Part shown: one piece after another, positions 8,750 to 16,921 of the stretch
Layout: every line of letters begins with the position of its first letter
Numbering within the stretch: position 1 is the stretch's first letter
NCBI RefSeq assembly: GCF_001598915.1
Contig: NZ_BDAP01000005.1
Span: forward strand, 62,001-126,000
Source: Williamsia muralis NBRC 105860
Lineage (GTDB): Bacteria; Actinomycetota; Actinomycetes; Mycobacteriales; Mycobacteriaceae
DNA: 64,000 nt
Reading direction: 5' to 3'
Position numbers and translations under genes: made by a program
The notes under the pieces: model-generated
What the model was told of the DNA's origin: nothing
The model's input: only the letters and a program-made list of their open reading frames with translations
Databases searched by the model: none

Positions 8750-10099
8750 TCAGTTGCCCTTGACGACCTTGTAGTCGGCGACAGGGGTGATCAACTTGTT
8801 GCTGCCATCGAACTCGAGTACACCGTACGAACCAACCGACGGCTCACCGGCGGTGACGAAGGCCAATTCGCCTGTGACACCGTCGTAGTCGAGGTCGGTA
8901 CCGGCCTTGGCCAGCGGGAGGCATTCCTGGAACGTCTTGCACTTGGTGCCACCCTCGGTCACGGCGTTGATGTTCGCTGCGATCGAACGGCCGTTGGTCG
9001 ACTTCGCCACTTCGGCGGCGAGCGCGGAGATGACCACCGCGTCGTAACTCTCACCGGCGTAGTTGAAGTCGATCAGTGCCGGGTCGGCGGACTTCAGACG
9101 GGCCTCGAACTGCGGGCCGACGTTGGTCAGCGGCGTGGTGCCCTTCATCCCCTCGAGGATGCCTGGACCGACCGACTCACCCAGGGCGTTGCCCATGTTG
9201 CCGTCGACACCGAAGACGAGCTTGTCCTTCGGTCCGATCTTCACCTCGTTCATGCGGGTGATGATCTTGGCGCTCTCCTCGAATCCGATGACGGCGATGC
9301 CGTCAGGATTGAAGTTCTTGACCTGGTCGACCTCGGCGTTGAACGACTGCGCGTTGGGGTCGTAGATGATCGTCTTGATCTGGTCGGCCGGGATGCCCGC
9401 GGCCTCGAGATCGGAGACGGTGTTCTTGGCCAGACCGGTGCCGTACGGGTCGTTCATCGCCAGGATGGCGACACGCTGCACGCCGCCCTCGGCCATGACC
9501 TGTGCAAGCGCCTGGGCCTGCAGGGTGTCGGCAGGAGCGGTACGGAAGTACTGACCCTTGTCTGCGTAGCAGGTGAACTCATCGGATGTGTTGGCCGGCG
9601 AGAACATTACTGCCCCGGCGTTGCTGATCTTGTCGATGACCTTCAGCGACACCGACGAGGATGCAGCGCCGACGATCACCTGGGTGCCGGCTGCGAGCTC
9701 GCGGTCCACGGTGGCGTTGGCGGTGTCGGTCGTGGTGTCTCCGGAGTCACCGTCAATTTGCTGAACCGGCTGGTCGAGTACGCCGCCTGCCGTATTCACG
9801 TCCTGCACGGCGAGCTTGACGCCTGCGAACTCAGGCGGTCCGAGGAACGCCAGGCTTCCCGTGGCGGGAAGCAGCGTGCCGATCTTCAGGGGGGCCGTGC
9901 TGACCGGTCCTGGCGTCGCCTTGTCGGCGTTCTCACCACAGTCGGTGTTGGTTGTTGCCTCCGTGGACGAAGACGCGGATGCACCGGTCGCGCCTCCGGT
10001 CGTCGCCGTGTCGTCAGAATCGTCTGAACTACAGCCGGCAATTGCCATGACGGAAACCGCCGCGGCAATCGTTCCCCTCAAGAGATATCTGTGGGACAT
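8750..10099 (-). CDS. livK: ABC transporter substrate-binding lipoprotein (LivK/Peripla_BP_6 family)
   Basis: A 449-residue lipoprotein. Signal SHRYLLRGTIAAAVSVMAIA ends in lipobox AIAGC (Cys about 23), then a Ser/Thr/Asp-rich linker and a type I periplasmic fold (PLKIGTLLPATGSLAFLGPP, NDPYGTGLAKNTVSDLEAAG, SYDAVVISALA). It should capture substrate outside the membrane for LivHMGF. The start at 10099 is chosen because GAGGAG lies 7 nt before it; the ATG at 10105 sits only about 1 nt from that site. It is convergent with livHMGF instead of co-transcribed, so binding protein and transporter can be expressed in different ratios. The true ligand is not evident. Confidence 0.92.
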   Translation of the reverse strand: MSHRYLLRGTIAAAVSVMAIAGCSSDDSDDTATTGGATGASASSSTEATTNTDCGENADKATPGPVSTAPLKIGTLLPATGSLAFLGPPEFAGVKLAVQDVNTAGGVLDQPVQQIDGDSGDTTTDTANATVDRELAAGTQVIVGAASSSVSLKVIDKISNAGAVMFSPANTSDEFTCYADKGQYFRTAPADTLQAQALAQVMAEGGVQRVAILAMNDPYGTGLAKNTVSDLEAAGIPADQIKTIIYDPNAQSFNAEVDQVKNFNPDGIAVIGFEESAKIITRMNEVKIGPKDKLVFGVDGNMGNALGESVGPGILEGMKGTTPLTNVGPQFEARLKSADPALIDFNYAGESYDAVVISALAAEVAKSTNGRSIAANINAVTEGGTKCKTFQECLPLAKAGTDLDYDGVTGELAFVTAGEPSVGSYGVLEFDGSNKLITPVADYKVVKGN

Positions 10100-10342
10100 C
10101 AACATTCTCCTCGCGGTAAACCACCGAGCGCGGCGCGTCTTCTACGACGCATACGACCGCCACTCGCTTGGGTAAAGCTAGCGCCATCGTGTTGCCCGCG
10201 AGTAACGTTCGTGAAACTGGAGAGCACCTGCAGCCTGGCCGTGACCGATTTGAAACACGGTTGTCCGGCCGGCGCTTCGGCGCGTCTGCACCGGCGGGGC
10301 ACCGAACCGTCTCGGCCGCGACGGAAACGCCTGACAGAGCGC

Positions 10343-10972
10343 TTATTTGGCCTTGTTGCCGAGGGTTTCGATGACCACTTCGGCCACTGCTTTCATCGTG
10401 GTGCGGCGATCCATGGCCGCACGCTGAATCCACTTGAATGCATCAGGCTCGCTGAACGAATGCGACTCCATCAAGATGCCCTTTGCGCGTTCCACCAATT
10501 TGCGAATCTCAAGACGTTCGGTGAGGTCGGCGACATCGCGTTCGAGGACGTTGAGTTCGGTGTACCGGCTCACCGCGACCTCGATAGTCGGCACCAGGTC
10601 GGCTTTGGTGAAGGGTTTTACCAGATACGCCATCGCGCCGGCGTCCCGGGCTTTTTCCACGAAATCTCGCTGACTGAAGGCGGTCAGCATGACGACGGCC
10701 GCCAGCCGTTTGCTGGCGATCTCCGCTGCCGCGTCGATACCGTCGCGGACGGGCATCTTCACGTCCATGATGACGAGGTCGGGCCGCAACTCCTCGGTGA
10801 GCTCTACGGCCACCTGACCGTTGGGAGCCTCCCCCACCACGTCGTAGCCCTCTTCGCGCAACATCTCGATGAGGTCCATCCGGATCAAGGAATCGTCTTC
10901 GGCGACCAGGACACGGCGGACCGTTGCTGCCGGCTCCTTGGCCTGAGCTGCACTTGCGTCCGTCGTTGCCAT
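10343..10972 (-). CDS. pdtaR: ANTAR-domain response regulator PdtaR
   Basis: A 209-residue two-domain regulator. The receiver domain starts RRVLVAEDDSLIRMDLIEML, with phospho-acceptor in LVIMDVKMP, switch Thr/Ser in VVMLTAFSQ and Lys in YLVKPF. The C-terminal ANTAR domain (LEIRKLVERAKGILMESHSF, WIQRAAMDRRTTMKAVAEVV) binds RNA hairpins to antiterminate or block translation. It matches Mycobacterium PdtaR (Rv1626), the partner of kinase PdtaS; no kinase is adjacent here, as is usual. ATG 10972 is preceded by GGAGGTGGG and begins MATTDAS; the open frame extends 32 codons further upstream but without homology. Confidence 0.93.
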   Translation of the reverse strand: MATTDASAAQAKEPAATVRRVLVAEDDSLIRMDLIEMLREEGYDVVGEAPNGQVAVELTEELRPDLVIMDVKMPVRDGIDAAAEIASKRLAAVVMLTAFSQRDFVEKARDAGAMAYLVKPFTKADLVPTIEVAVSRYTELNVLERDVADLTERLEIRKLVERAKGILMESHSFSEPDAFKWIQRAAMDRRTTMKAVAEVVIETLGNKAK

Positions 10973-11089
10973 CGGTCCCACCTCCACATTGAAATCGCCG
11001 TCCCGTGCGCAGTCGAGCGCCGTGATGTGGTGCAACAGTACCGGTTGGATCGGCGCCCGGCCCGTCATCTAAAGTGTGGTCTGCGACGC

Positions 11090-11163
11090 GCCCCCGTAGC
11101 CCAATTGGCAGAGGCAACGGATTCAAAACCCGTCCAGTGTCAGTTCGAGTCTGACCGGGGGCA
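11090..11163 (+). tRNA. tRNA with anticodon CAA (formally tRNA-Leu) but a class I fold
   Basis: The acceptor stem GCCCCCG pairs with CGGGGGC. A D-arm with GG in the loop, an anticodon loop UUCAAAA (anticodon CAA), a perfect T-stem GUCAG/CUGAC with loop UUCGAGU, and an encoded CCA (11164-11166) follow. The variable region is only 5 nt (CCAGU). CAA decodes the Leu codon UUG, yet bacterial tRNA-Leu normally has a long variable arm. The anticodon stem has one A-C mismatch (positions 31/39). Its 3' half is the left attachment site of the adjacent island. Confidence 0.8.
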
Positions 11164-11171
11164 CCACGCAG
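11122..11171 (+). repeat. Left direct repeat (attL) in tRNA 3' half
   Basis: From TTCAAAACCCGT to ACCACGCAG; 49 of 50 positions match 16689-16738. The single difference is A (11154) versus G (16721), which falls in the T stem. Confidence 0.9.
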
Positions 11172-11437
11172 CCGCTGAAAGCTTTGCGCAGGACTTGCTA
11201 GTAGACCCCGGTATGAAGTGGGTATCCAGAAGATTTGACGAGAGCCCGTTTCGGGCGGCCAAATCACCCACAGTTCGCAGCGCGACGCATCGACACACGC
11301 AACAGCAACTTCGAGCACTAGTACGCAGCTGCGCAGGCAATATCTCACCCCGTAGGCACCGCGGACGCCAGCTACCTTTCGAGAGTCCTAGCTTCGTAGG
11401 TATCCGGAGCAATGCCGCCCTCGGCCGTGACAGGCTG

Positions 11438-12037
11438 ATGGGAATGGATCGTCCACCAGACGCAACAAAGGCACGGGTGGTTGCCGATGCGTGCGCAGCA
11501 CTGAGCAACGACGACCCGTCCCGCGCAAGCGCGACCCTGCGCGCCGGGTCCCCGTTCGTACCGACGACGAAGGTGGCGCGGAGATACACCGAGCGCAAAA
11601 GTTTGCGGGTGTTCTATCGAGATGGATTCATCGACCGGTACAGCGGCGCCCAGCTCGTCCACCCCGGGCGCGCTACGGTCGCTGTCCATCTTGCTACCCA
11701 ATGACTTTCCAGCTCATCCAAATTGGGACATGAGCAAAAGTTACTTCGATTCTGCGAGGTGTTCCCGCCTATCACCACCTTGTGCCTGTCGCCCGCAGCG
11801 GTATCGACGACGACTCGAACTGGGTCACCACCTCGAAGCTCCGCAACTCGGCCAAAGCCCAGTGGGCGTTTGAGCAGCTAGGCGGCCATTGCTCGCCGCC
11901 GGCACATCGCTGTATGGGATGGGCTGGCGAACTGGTACGTCAACTCTCTTGTTGACCGACCACAGCTCCGCCAGGAGCACCCGTACTTACGACGGTGGTT
12001 CACTGCGACAGTCGCAGTGCAGTCAGAGTTGCGTTGA
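11438..12037 (+). pseudogene. HNH endonuclease, disrupted by multiple single-base indels
   Basis: Conceptual joining of all three frames gives a full HNH protein. MGMDRPPDATKARVVADACA through VFYRDGFIDRYSGAQLVHPG is in frame 1, then LRSLSILLPNDFPAHPNWDM in frame 2, then HHLVPVARSGIDDDSNWVTT in frame 3, then AVWDGLANWYVNSLVDRPQL and a natural TGA at 12037. The DH-x-VPVA, N-W-VTTS and R-N-x-x-K elements of the HNH core are all visible. Lesions I can place are an extra C in CCACCCC (about 11663), a lost T near 11755, a lost base near 11773 and two losses near 11882-11905. No in-frame nonsense mutation is needed, so recent decay or sequencing error both fit. Probably the island's former nuclease. 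Confidence 0.75.
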
Positions 12038-12732
12038 TCCGACTGCACGTTCACGGATTTCAGAACCTCACCAGCCTTGGCGGTGCACCTACACAATGCA
12101 CTGAGTTGCTACTTGCAGGAATACCCACGTCTCCACACGGGACATCGCTAGTGGAAGTTGCGGACCGATGACCGCGGACGCTTAGTCGGCGGTCACGTCG
12201 TTCACCGGGGAGCGAGCAAGCCATGCGCCATGTGGACAATGCCCTGCGGCACATCGAGATTGCACAGATCACCAGAGATGGAGCTGGGCATAGCAATGGG
12301 AAACAATCCCCCGGACTGCGGAACCCGCTGCGCCGGTACCGTCCGTTACATCGCCGGGATTGCCCCCCCCTTTTTGCTGACTGCACGAGCCCAATCCACC
12401 GATTCAGGCCCTCAACGTCACCCAACTTCCCTTCGTCAGCCGCCTCGACACCACCGCAACTGCCAGGCTGCAACGCTTCCCTGCCTTGACTAGGTCTTGC
12501 TCAACGCTTCGCGTCGACCGCGCGATTGAGCGTTCACGGAGAGGATCGGCATCCAACATGGCATTAGCCCACGCGCATTCCTCCCAAGTACCTCGAACGA
12601 ATGAACCCGAGTGATTCATGCGTACTGCCAGTCGATTTCGGTACGATCTGTACCGGCACCCCGGGATCCAGACGCACGGAGCAATCCCGCCCTACTTTGC
12701 AAAGTAAGCCGCAGGACGAATTCGGAGGATCC
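12038..12732. other. Island spacer without a supported gene
   Basis: About 700 bp between the HNH remnant and the giant NTPase gene. Open frames here are short and none shows a convincing domain. A C8T5 homopolymer lies near 12364-12376. The promoter of the downstream gene should lie toward the right end; its ribosome site is at 12724-12728. Confidence 0.5.
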
Positions 12733-15700
12733 ATGGAGATCGACGGCGTTGACGTTCTGTTGCTCTGCGCTGTCCAGGTCGAATGGGAGTGCCTGAAGTC
12801 GTTGTTAGTCGACGCGACCCCAGATGCACGCCACAGCGATCCGGCGATTCGAGGACGAATTGAGGTCGACGGACGCAGCCTAAGTTCAGCACTCGTTGAG
12901 GTCGGCATGGGGCTGACCATTTCGGCCATGGCCACCCTCAAGGCTGTCGAAACCTATCAGCCCGCCCTCGTAGTCTTCGTCGGAATCGCCGGTGGAATTA
13001 AGGATGTAAGGATAGGAGACGTCGTAGTCGTTGACAAAGTCTACCCGTATGAGATTGGAAAGGTCGCAGACGGACAGTTTCAAGCGAGACCCGACACTCG
13101 CACCATACCGTCGAAACTCCTAAGCATCGCTCGAAAGCTCCGGGCGAACTTCTCCCCCAGTGAATATCGCCTTTTCATTGGGGCACTCGCAAGCGGCGAC
13201 AAGGTAGTAGCCGACATTAATTCCATTGAACTTGAGCGGATTCGCGCTCTCGGGGGCGATTCACTCGCCGTCGAGATGGAAGGGGCAGCGGTTCTCAGTG
13301 CCATCGACCGCGCCGATGTTACAGCCGATCACTTCGTAGTCCGCGGCATCTCCGACCTCATTTCCAACAAGTCCGAGACCGATGCCGAAGGCGGGCAGGA
13401 ACGTGCCATCGAGCATGCTCGCGAGACCACGGTTCGACTCATCGAGGCTTGGAATGCCGTCGCGCAAGCCGGGGTACCCGTCGAGGATCTGACGTCGGAT
13501 CTCCTGGCTGCTGGACTTCCGCTGCCTTCTCCCACCGAGTGCTATATCTTGATCGCGGTCCCAGCTTCGGCCCACGCAGAAGCAGTGGTCGCCAGTGGGC
13601 TGCCGATCTCGCTGGTCATCGATCTCAATCCCAGGTCCGACGAGGGAGGGCTTCTCGCGAGAACACGTTCTGACCTTGAGACTCGTAGGGCCGTTCACCT
13701 GGGTTCCCCGGAAAACCCGCCCCCGTTCGGTACAAGCTCGTCTGCTTGGGTGAGTGTGCAAGGTCTAGACCACCCGATAACAGATCTCCATAAGTGGACT
13801 CGCAACGTCCGTCGAACATGGCGAACGTGCCTTGCCACATTCGCCTCCGCTATCGGCGGACGCCGTATCACGATTCTCGTAACGGACGACAATGACGGCA
13901 CGTGGGACGGGTGGTGCGGTGCGCTGGTGGACGACCTGCTGACGGAGTTCGGGGAACGCGCATACGTCGGGATGCTCGGAACCGGCCGGTCTGTCGAATC
14001 GGACTTCCGACTCGCACTGCGCCCAGCCGAATTGGCAACAGCTCTATCCGCGATCATCCCTCTCGACCGGGCGTCGACCGCTCGCATGCTCCCCGGCGCC
14101 GGCGGGCTTGTTGAAATATCTGCGGTCGACGCAAGCTGGATCGAGGAGGACATAGCCATTTACTGGACCGCCGAGCCAGGCGGTACCGGTGCGGAAGCCG
14201 GGACTCTCGACTTCCTCAGAGGGGGCGAAATCACGCTCGCAGCGCTTGGCGCTAATGCGGACGTGAGCCGCGCCCAGGCGGCGTCGATCCAGAAACAGCT
14301 ACTCGGCATGCTCGGTGGCCGCCGGACATTACGCCTCAACCTGTTTCATGCGCCGGGCGCAGGCGGATCGACGCTTGCACGAAGGATAGGATTCAACATC
14401 CGTACCCAGTTCCCAGTCGTATTCCTGCGCCGATTCAGAGAAGCGGAAACGATCCGGCGAATCGAGTCGTTGAGTCGTCAAACTAAACACGCCGTCTTGG
14501 TCGTAGCCGAAGCCCCAGACGTTCGCGATGACCAAATCGCCGCGTTTATGAACGAGCTCCACTCGGTCTCGCTGCCCGCAGTCGTACTAGCCGTATCCCG
14601 CGCCTACAGCCCACCCTCAGCAGCGTCCTCCTCACCCTATATCGCAGAGGTTCTCAGTGATACCGAGGCGCAGGATTTCGTAGACAAGTACAGCGCAAAG
14701 AATTTCGCTGCACTAAAGACCTTACAAACAATCGCCGGCTACAACGACCATCGGCGAAATGCGTTCTACTTCGGTCTCGCGGCTTTCGAAGAGAACTTCC
14801 AGGGAATCGAACCCTTCGTCCGAGGTCGATTGGCAGGCGTAGAGGGTGCACAGCGCGAAGTCATGCTGGTATGCAGCATCGCCTACTATTTCGGACAATC
14901 CCCGGTTCCTGAATACGCGCTCGCCCGCATCGTCGGGCTTCCGCCATCCCGTTCGGGTGGCTTCGCGCGCATTCTTGCCCCTGAACTGCGCGGGCTGCTC
15001 TGGCGGTCAGAAGAAGGTCAGTGGCGGACGACCCATCCGCTCGTGGCAGAAGAGATCCTCCGCCAGCTAGGCGGCGGTCACAATCTCTGGACGCAGGCGT
15101 TGTCGGGGTGGGGTCGTGTCTTCGCGGACTTCTGTCTCGACGGAGATGATGATGACGCAATGCATCAGCTCATCGCAAGCGTCTTTACTGAGCGTGACGA
15201 CGACGCCGCACAACCCGGGGTGAACCGGGAGAGTTTCGCCCGCCTTATCGAGAAAATTCCGTCGAGAGATGGAGCTTCCGAGCTATTGAAGTACCTCGCG
15301 GATCGTCAACCAGACAATCCGCACGTGTGGGCACACACGGCCCGTTACTACGCCTTTCGCATGGCACATTTCCAGACAGCAGAGACATACGCGAAACGTG
15401 CGAGTGCTCTCTCTCCAGATAGCTCCACGTTGCACCACATCCTGGGCATGGTTTACCGGTCACGAGTTTACGACGGCCTCGGGAGGAATGTGTCGCTAGA
15501 TGAGCTGTCGCCGTGGGTCGATGACGCCTCAAGGGAGTTCGAAATTTCCCGAGACCTGGCAGCGAGCACTAAAGATCACGGCTTCGTTAGCGAGATCCAA
15601 ATGAGAGTCAAGATAGTCGAGCACGCGATACGAGAGAGTTCTCTATCTAGCTATCTCAGGAACGCTCCGCACCAGCTCGTCGTTTCAAGCGTGGAAAAAG

Positions 15701-16536
15701 CCGAAGACCTAATGTCGACGCTGCGCTATCGAGGCGACCCGAGAAAGCCGAGCGGCTTCGAGCAGACGGAGCGCGCCAAGCTTAAACGCATGTATGGCGA
15801 CTTCTCAAAATCACTCCAACTCTTAGACTCTCTGCTTCAGAAGGGAACCGTCCCACTAGCGATCGTCCGTCGCCAACTGGTTTGGACCTACCTCGCACGT
15901 GTAGACCGAAATTGGCGAGCACTGCCTGCCAAGGACGTTAACCGTGTGGTCGCACTACTCGATGAGAATCTCACAGTAGACGGTTACACCTCATCCGATG
16001 CGTTAGCGTGGTGGCGCGCGGTCCGACTGAAAAACCCAGCCGTGTCCCACGAGCGAGTTAAGGAAGTCCTCGCGTACTGGCGGGAGTCGAACCCTTGCCT
16101 GGATGCCGAGTACTGCTCGTTCGTCGCCTACTCGCTCGATGTGCTCGCTGGACTACCCACCTCAGTTGCGAACGCCGCTAAGCACGCCCGCAGGAGTGCG
16201 GAGTTGGCGAGGAGCGAAGGCACTCGAACACGGTCAGTCGACTGGTACGGCGATGGGATGGGCATGGCGTCGCTTGTGCACCATTCTGAGCTAGGCCAAT
16301 GGGACCCAGCTCTCGATTTCTGGGCAGACACGTCGCGGCTCCGAATTGTCGAGGCGCGCATTAAGAAGATACGCGGGCCTCAGGCAGGTACTGCGGAGGT
16401 TTCCGGGGTGGATGCCTTTTTCGTTCCCCAGCGCGCCGGAGTTGTCCGCGGCCGTCACGAGAACGAACGCATACGAGGCTACCTAGCCTTTACACACGAC
16501 GGACTGCGGATTTGGGAGCCGACCCTAGTCGAATAG
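12733..16536 (+). CDS. MTAN/nucleoside phosphorylase - STAND-like NTPase - TPR - OB-like protein, candidate antiphage effector
   Basis: A 1267-residue protein. Residues 1-235 form a nucleoside-phosphorylase/MTA-SAH-nucleosidase domain with VFVGIAGGIKDVRIGDVVVV, EMEGAA (about 180) and RGISD (about 205), so the glycosidase site looks complete. After a linker comes a P-loop-like segment LFHAPGAGGSTLARR (about 540) in which the Walker A lysine is replaced by glycine, a strand ending AVLVVAEA (about 588), a helical/winged-helix part ending THPLVAEEIL, TPR-like helices (NPHVWAHTARYYAF, about 862) and a C-terminal module GVDAFFVPQRAGVVRG (about 1225). The order resembles SAMD9-like STAND proteins and fungal PNP-NACHT-type receptors. 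PNP-family effectors that destroy ATP are known in CBASS, Avs and Detocs; a similar role is inferred. Start: ATG 12733 after GGAGG (12724-12728), beginning MEIDGVDVLLLCA. Confidence 0.85.
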   Translation: MEIDGVDVLLLCAVQVEWECLKSLLVDATPDARHSDPAIRGRIEVDGRSLSSALVEVGMGLTISAMATLKAVETYQPALVVFVGIAGGIKDVRIGDVVVVDKVYPYEIGKVADGQFQARPDTRTIPSKLLSIARKLRANFSPSEYRLFIGALASGDKVVADINSIELERIRALGGDSLAVEMEGAAVLSAIDRADVTADHFVVRGISDLISNKSETDAEGGQERAIEHARETTVRLIEAWNAVAQAGVPVEDLTSDLLAAGLPLPSPTECYILIAVPASAHAEAVVASGLPISLVIDLNPRSDEGGLLARTRSDLETRRAVHLGSPENPPPFGTSSSAWVSVQGLDHPITDLHKWTRNVRRTWRTCLATFASAIGGRRITILVTDDNDGTWDGWCGALVDDLLTEFGERAYVGMLGTGRSVESDFRLALRPAELATALSAIIPLDRASTARMLPGAGGLVEISAVDASWIEEDIAIYWTAEPGGTGAEAGTLDFLRGGEITLAALGANADVSRAQAASIQKQLLGMLGGRRTLRLNLFHAPGAGGSTLARRIGFNIRTQFPVVFLRRFREAETIRRIESLSRQTKHAVLVVAEAPDVRDDQIAAFMNELHSVSLPAVVLAVSRAYSPPSAASSSPYIAEVLSDTEAQDFVDKYSAKNFAALKTLQTIAGYNDHRRNAFYFGLAAFEENFQGIEPFVRGRLAGVEGAQREVMLVCSIAYYFGQSPVPEYALARIVGLPPSRSGGFARILAPELRGLLWRSEEGQWRTTHPLVAEEILRQLGGGHNLWTQALSGWGRVFADFCLDGDDDDAMHQLIASVFTERDDDAAQPGVNRESFARLIEKIPSRDGASELLKYLADRQPDNPHVWAHTARYYAFRMAHFQTAETYAKRASALSPDSSTLHHILGMVYRSRVYDGLGRNVSLDELSPWVDDASREFEISRDLAASTKDHGFVSEIQMRVKIVEHAIRESSLSSYLRNAPHQLVVSSVEKAEDLMSTLRYRGDPRKPSGFEQTERAKLKRMYGDFSKSLQLLDSLLQKGTVPLAIVRRQLVWTYLARVDRNWRALPAKDVNRVVALLDENLTVDGYTSSDALAWWRAVRLKNPAVSHERVKEVLAYWRESNPCLDAEYCSFVAYSLDVLAGLPTSVANAAKHARRSAELARSEGTRTRSVDWYGDGMGMASLVHHSELGQWDPALDFWADTSRLRIVEARIKKIRGPQAGTAEVSGVDAFFVPQRAGVVRGRHENERIRGYLAFTHDGLRIWEPTLVE

Positions 16537-16915
16537 GAACGGAGGATCGATCGGGTGTGCAGAGGGTATGCAGGCACCGTGAACACAGTCACATACGACC
16601 ACCACCAGTAAACACTAATACCGCTCCCCACTTAATAATTCACAACCGCCAACAACACCACCAGCTAGCAACCTTCCGCTCCCGCAAGTTCAAAACCCGT
16701 CCAGTGTCAGTTCGAGTCTGGCCGGGGGCACCACGCAGCAAGGTACTTGTCGAAGATTGCTACCCGCGCTCCCATGGAGCTTCGTACGCTCAGGTCTAAG
16801 CAAGCGACTGGAACGTGCCGGCGGATGTCAGCAGTCTCGGCCGAGCCGAGAACCTCCCCGACTCCGGCCGTGCCACCGGCCGAGCCGTCACCGATGCGGG
16901 TAGTGTCCATGCATC
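16537..16915. other. Right end of island and spacer to the MarR gene
   Basis: Non-coding by inspection. It holds an A/T-rich stretch (about 16600-16680), the right repeat (16689-16738) and the promoter region of the MarR gene. No separate gene is supported. Confidence 0.5.
16689..16738 (+). repeat. Right direct repeat (attR), partial tRNA copy
   Basis: This copy keeps the anticodon loop, 3' anticodon strand, T arm, 3' acceptor strand and CCA. The upstream DNA (CTCCCGCAAG) does not complete a tRNA, so it is not a second gene. Confidence 0.9.
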
Positions 16916-16921
16916 ATGGAC
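16905..16921. promoter_or_regulatory. Palindrome over the MarR gene start, possible autoregulatory site
   Basis: GTCCATG-CAT-CATGGAC is a perfect 7-bp inverted repeat spanning the end of a -10-like TAGTGT (16901-16906) and the ATG at 16916. It could let a dimeric repressor block its own, perhaps leaderless, mRNA. Short palindromes also occur by chance. Confidence 0.35.

Larger units (their letters stand above)
11122..16738. mobile_element. 5.6-kb genomic island integrated in the tRNA(CAA) gene
   Basis: A 50-bp segment running from the anticodon loop past CCA (11122-11171) recurs at 16689-16738 with one substitution. This is the classic footprint of a tyrosine-recombinase element that used a tRNA 3' end. 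The 5567-bp unit between the repeats carries an HNH endonuclease pseudogene (11438-12037) and a giant nucleosidase-NTPase gene (12733-16536). No integrase, excisionase or replication gene is recognisable, so the element is probably fixed. Its coding DNA uses more A/T-ending codons than the flanking genes by eye, which suggests transfer. Confidence 0.85.

Noticed and set aside
10091-11704. 537-codon plus-strand open frame across the livK promoter, pdtaR antisense and the tRNA
   Set aside because: Runs through three unrelated features; only its last part is the N-terminus of the HNH pseudogene.
12404-12619. 71-codon minus-strand frame in the island spacer, first thought to be an integrase remnant
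   Set aside because: No recombinase motif could be recognised in any frame.
12718-12738. EcoRI, BamHI and NcoI sites in a row (GAATTC, GGATCC, CCATGG) just before the giant NTPase gene, like a vector polylinker
   Set aside because: The sites overlap a natural ribosome site and start codon, no vector sequence surrounds them, and flanking DNA is continuous with the island.
16689-16738. Second tRNA gene at the right end of the island
   Set aside because: Only the 3' half is present; the upstream sequence gives no D arm or 5' acceptor strand.
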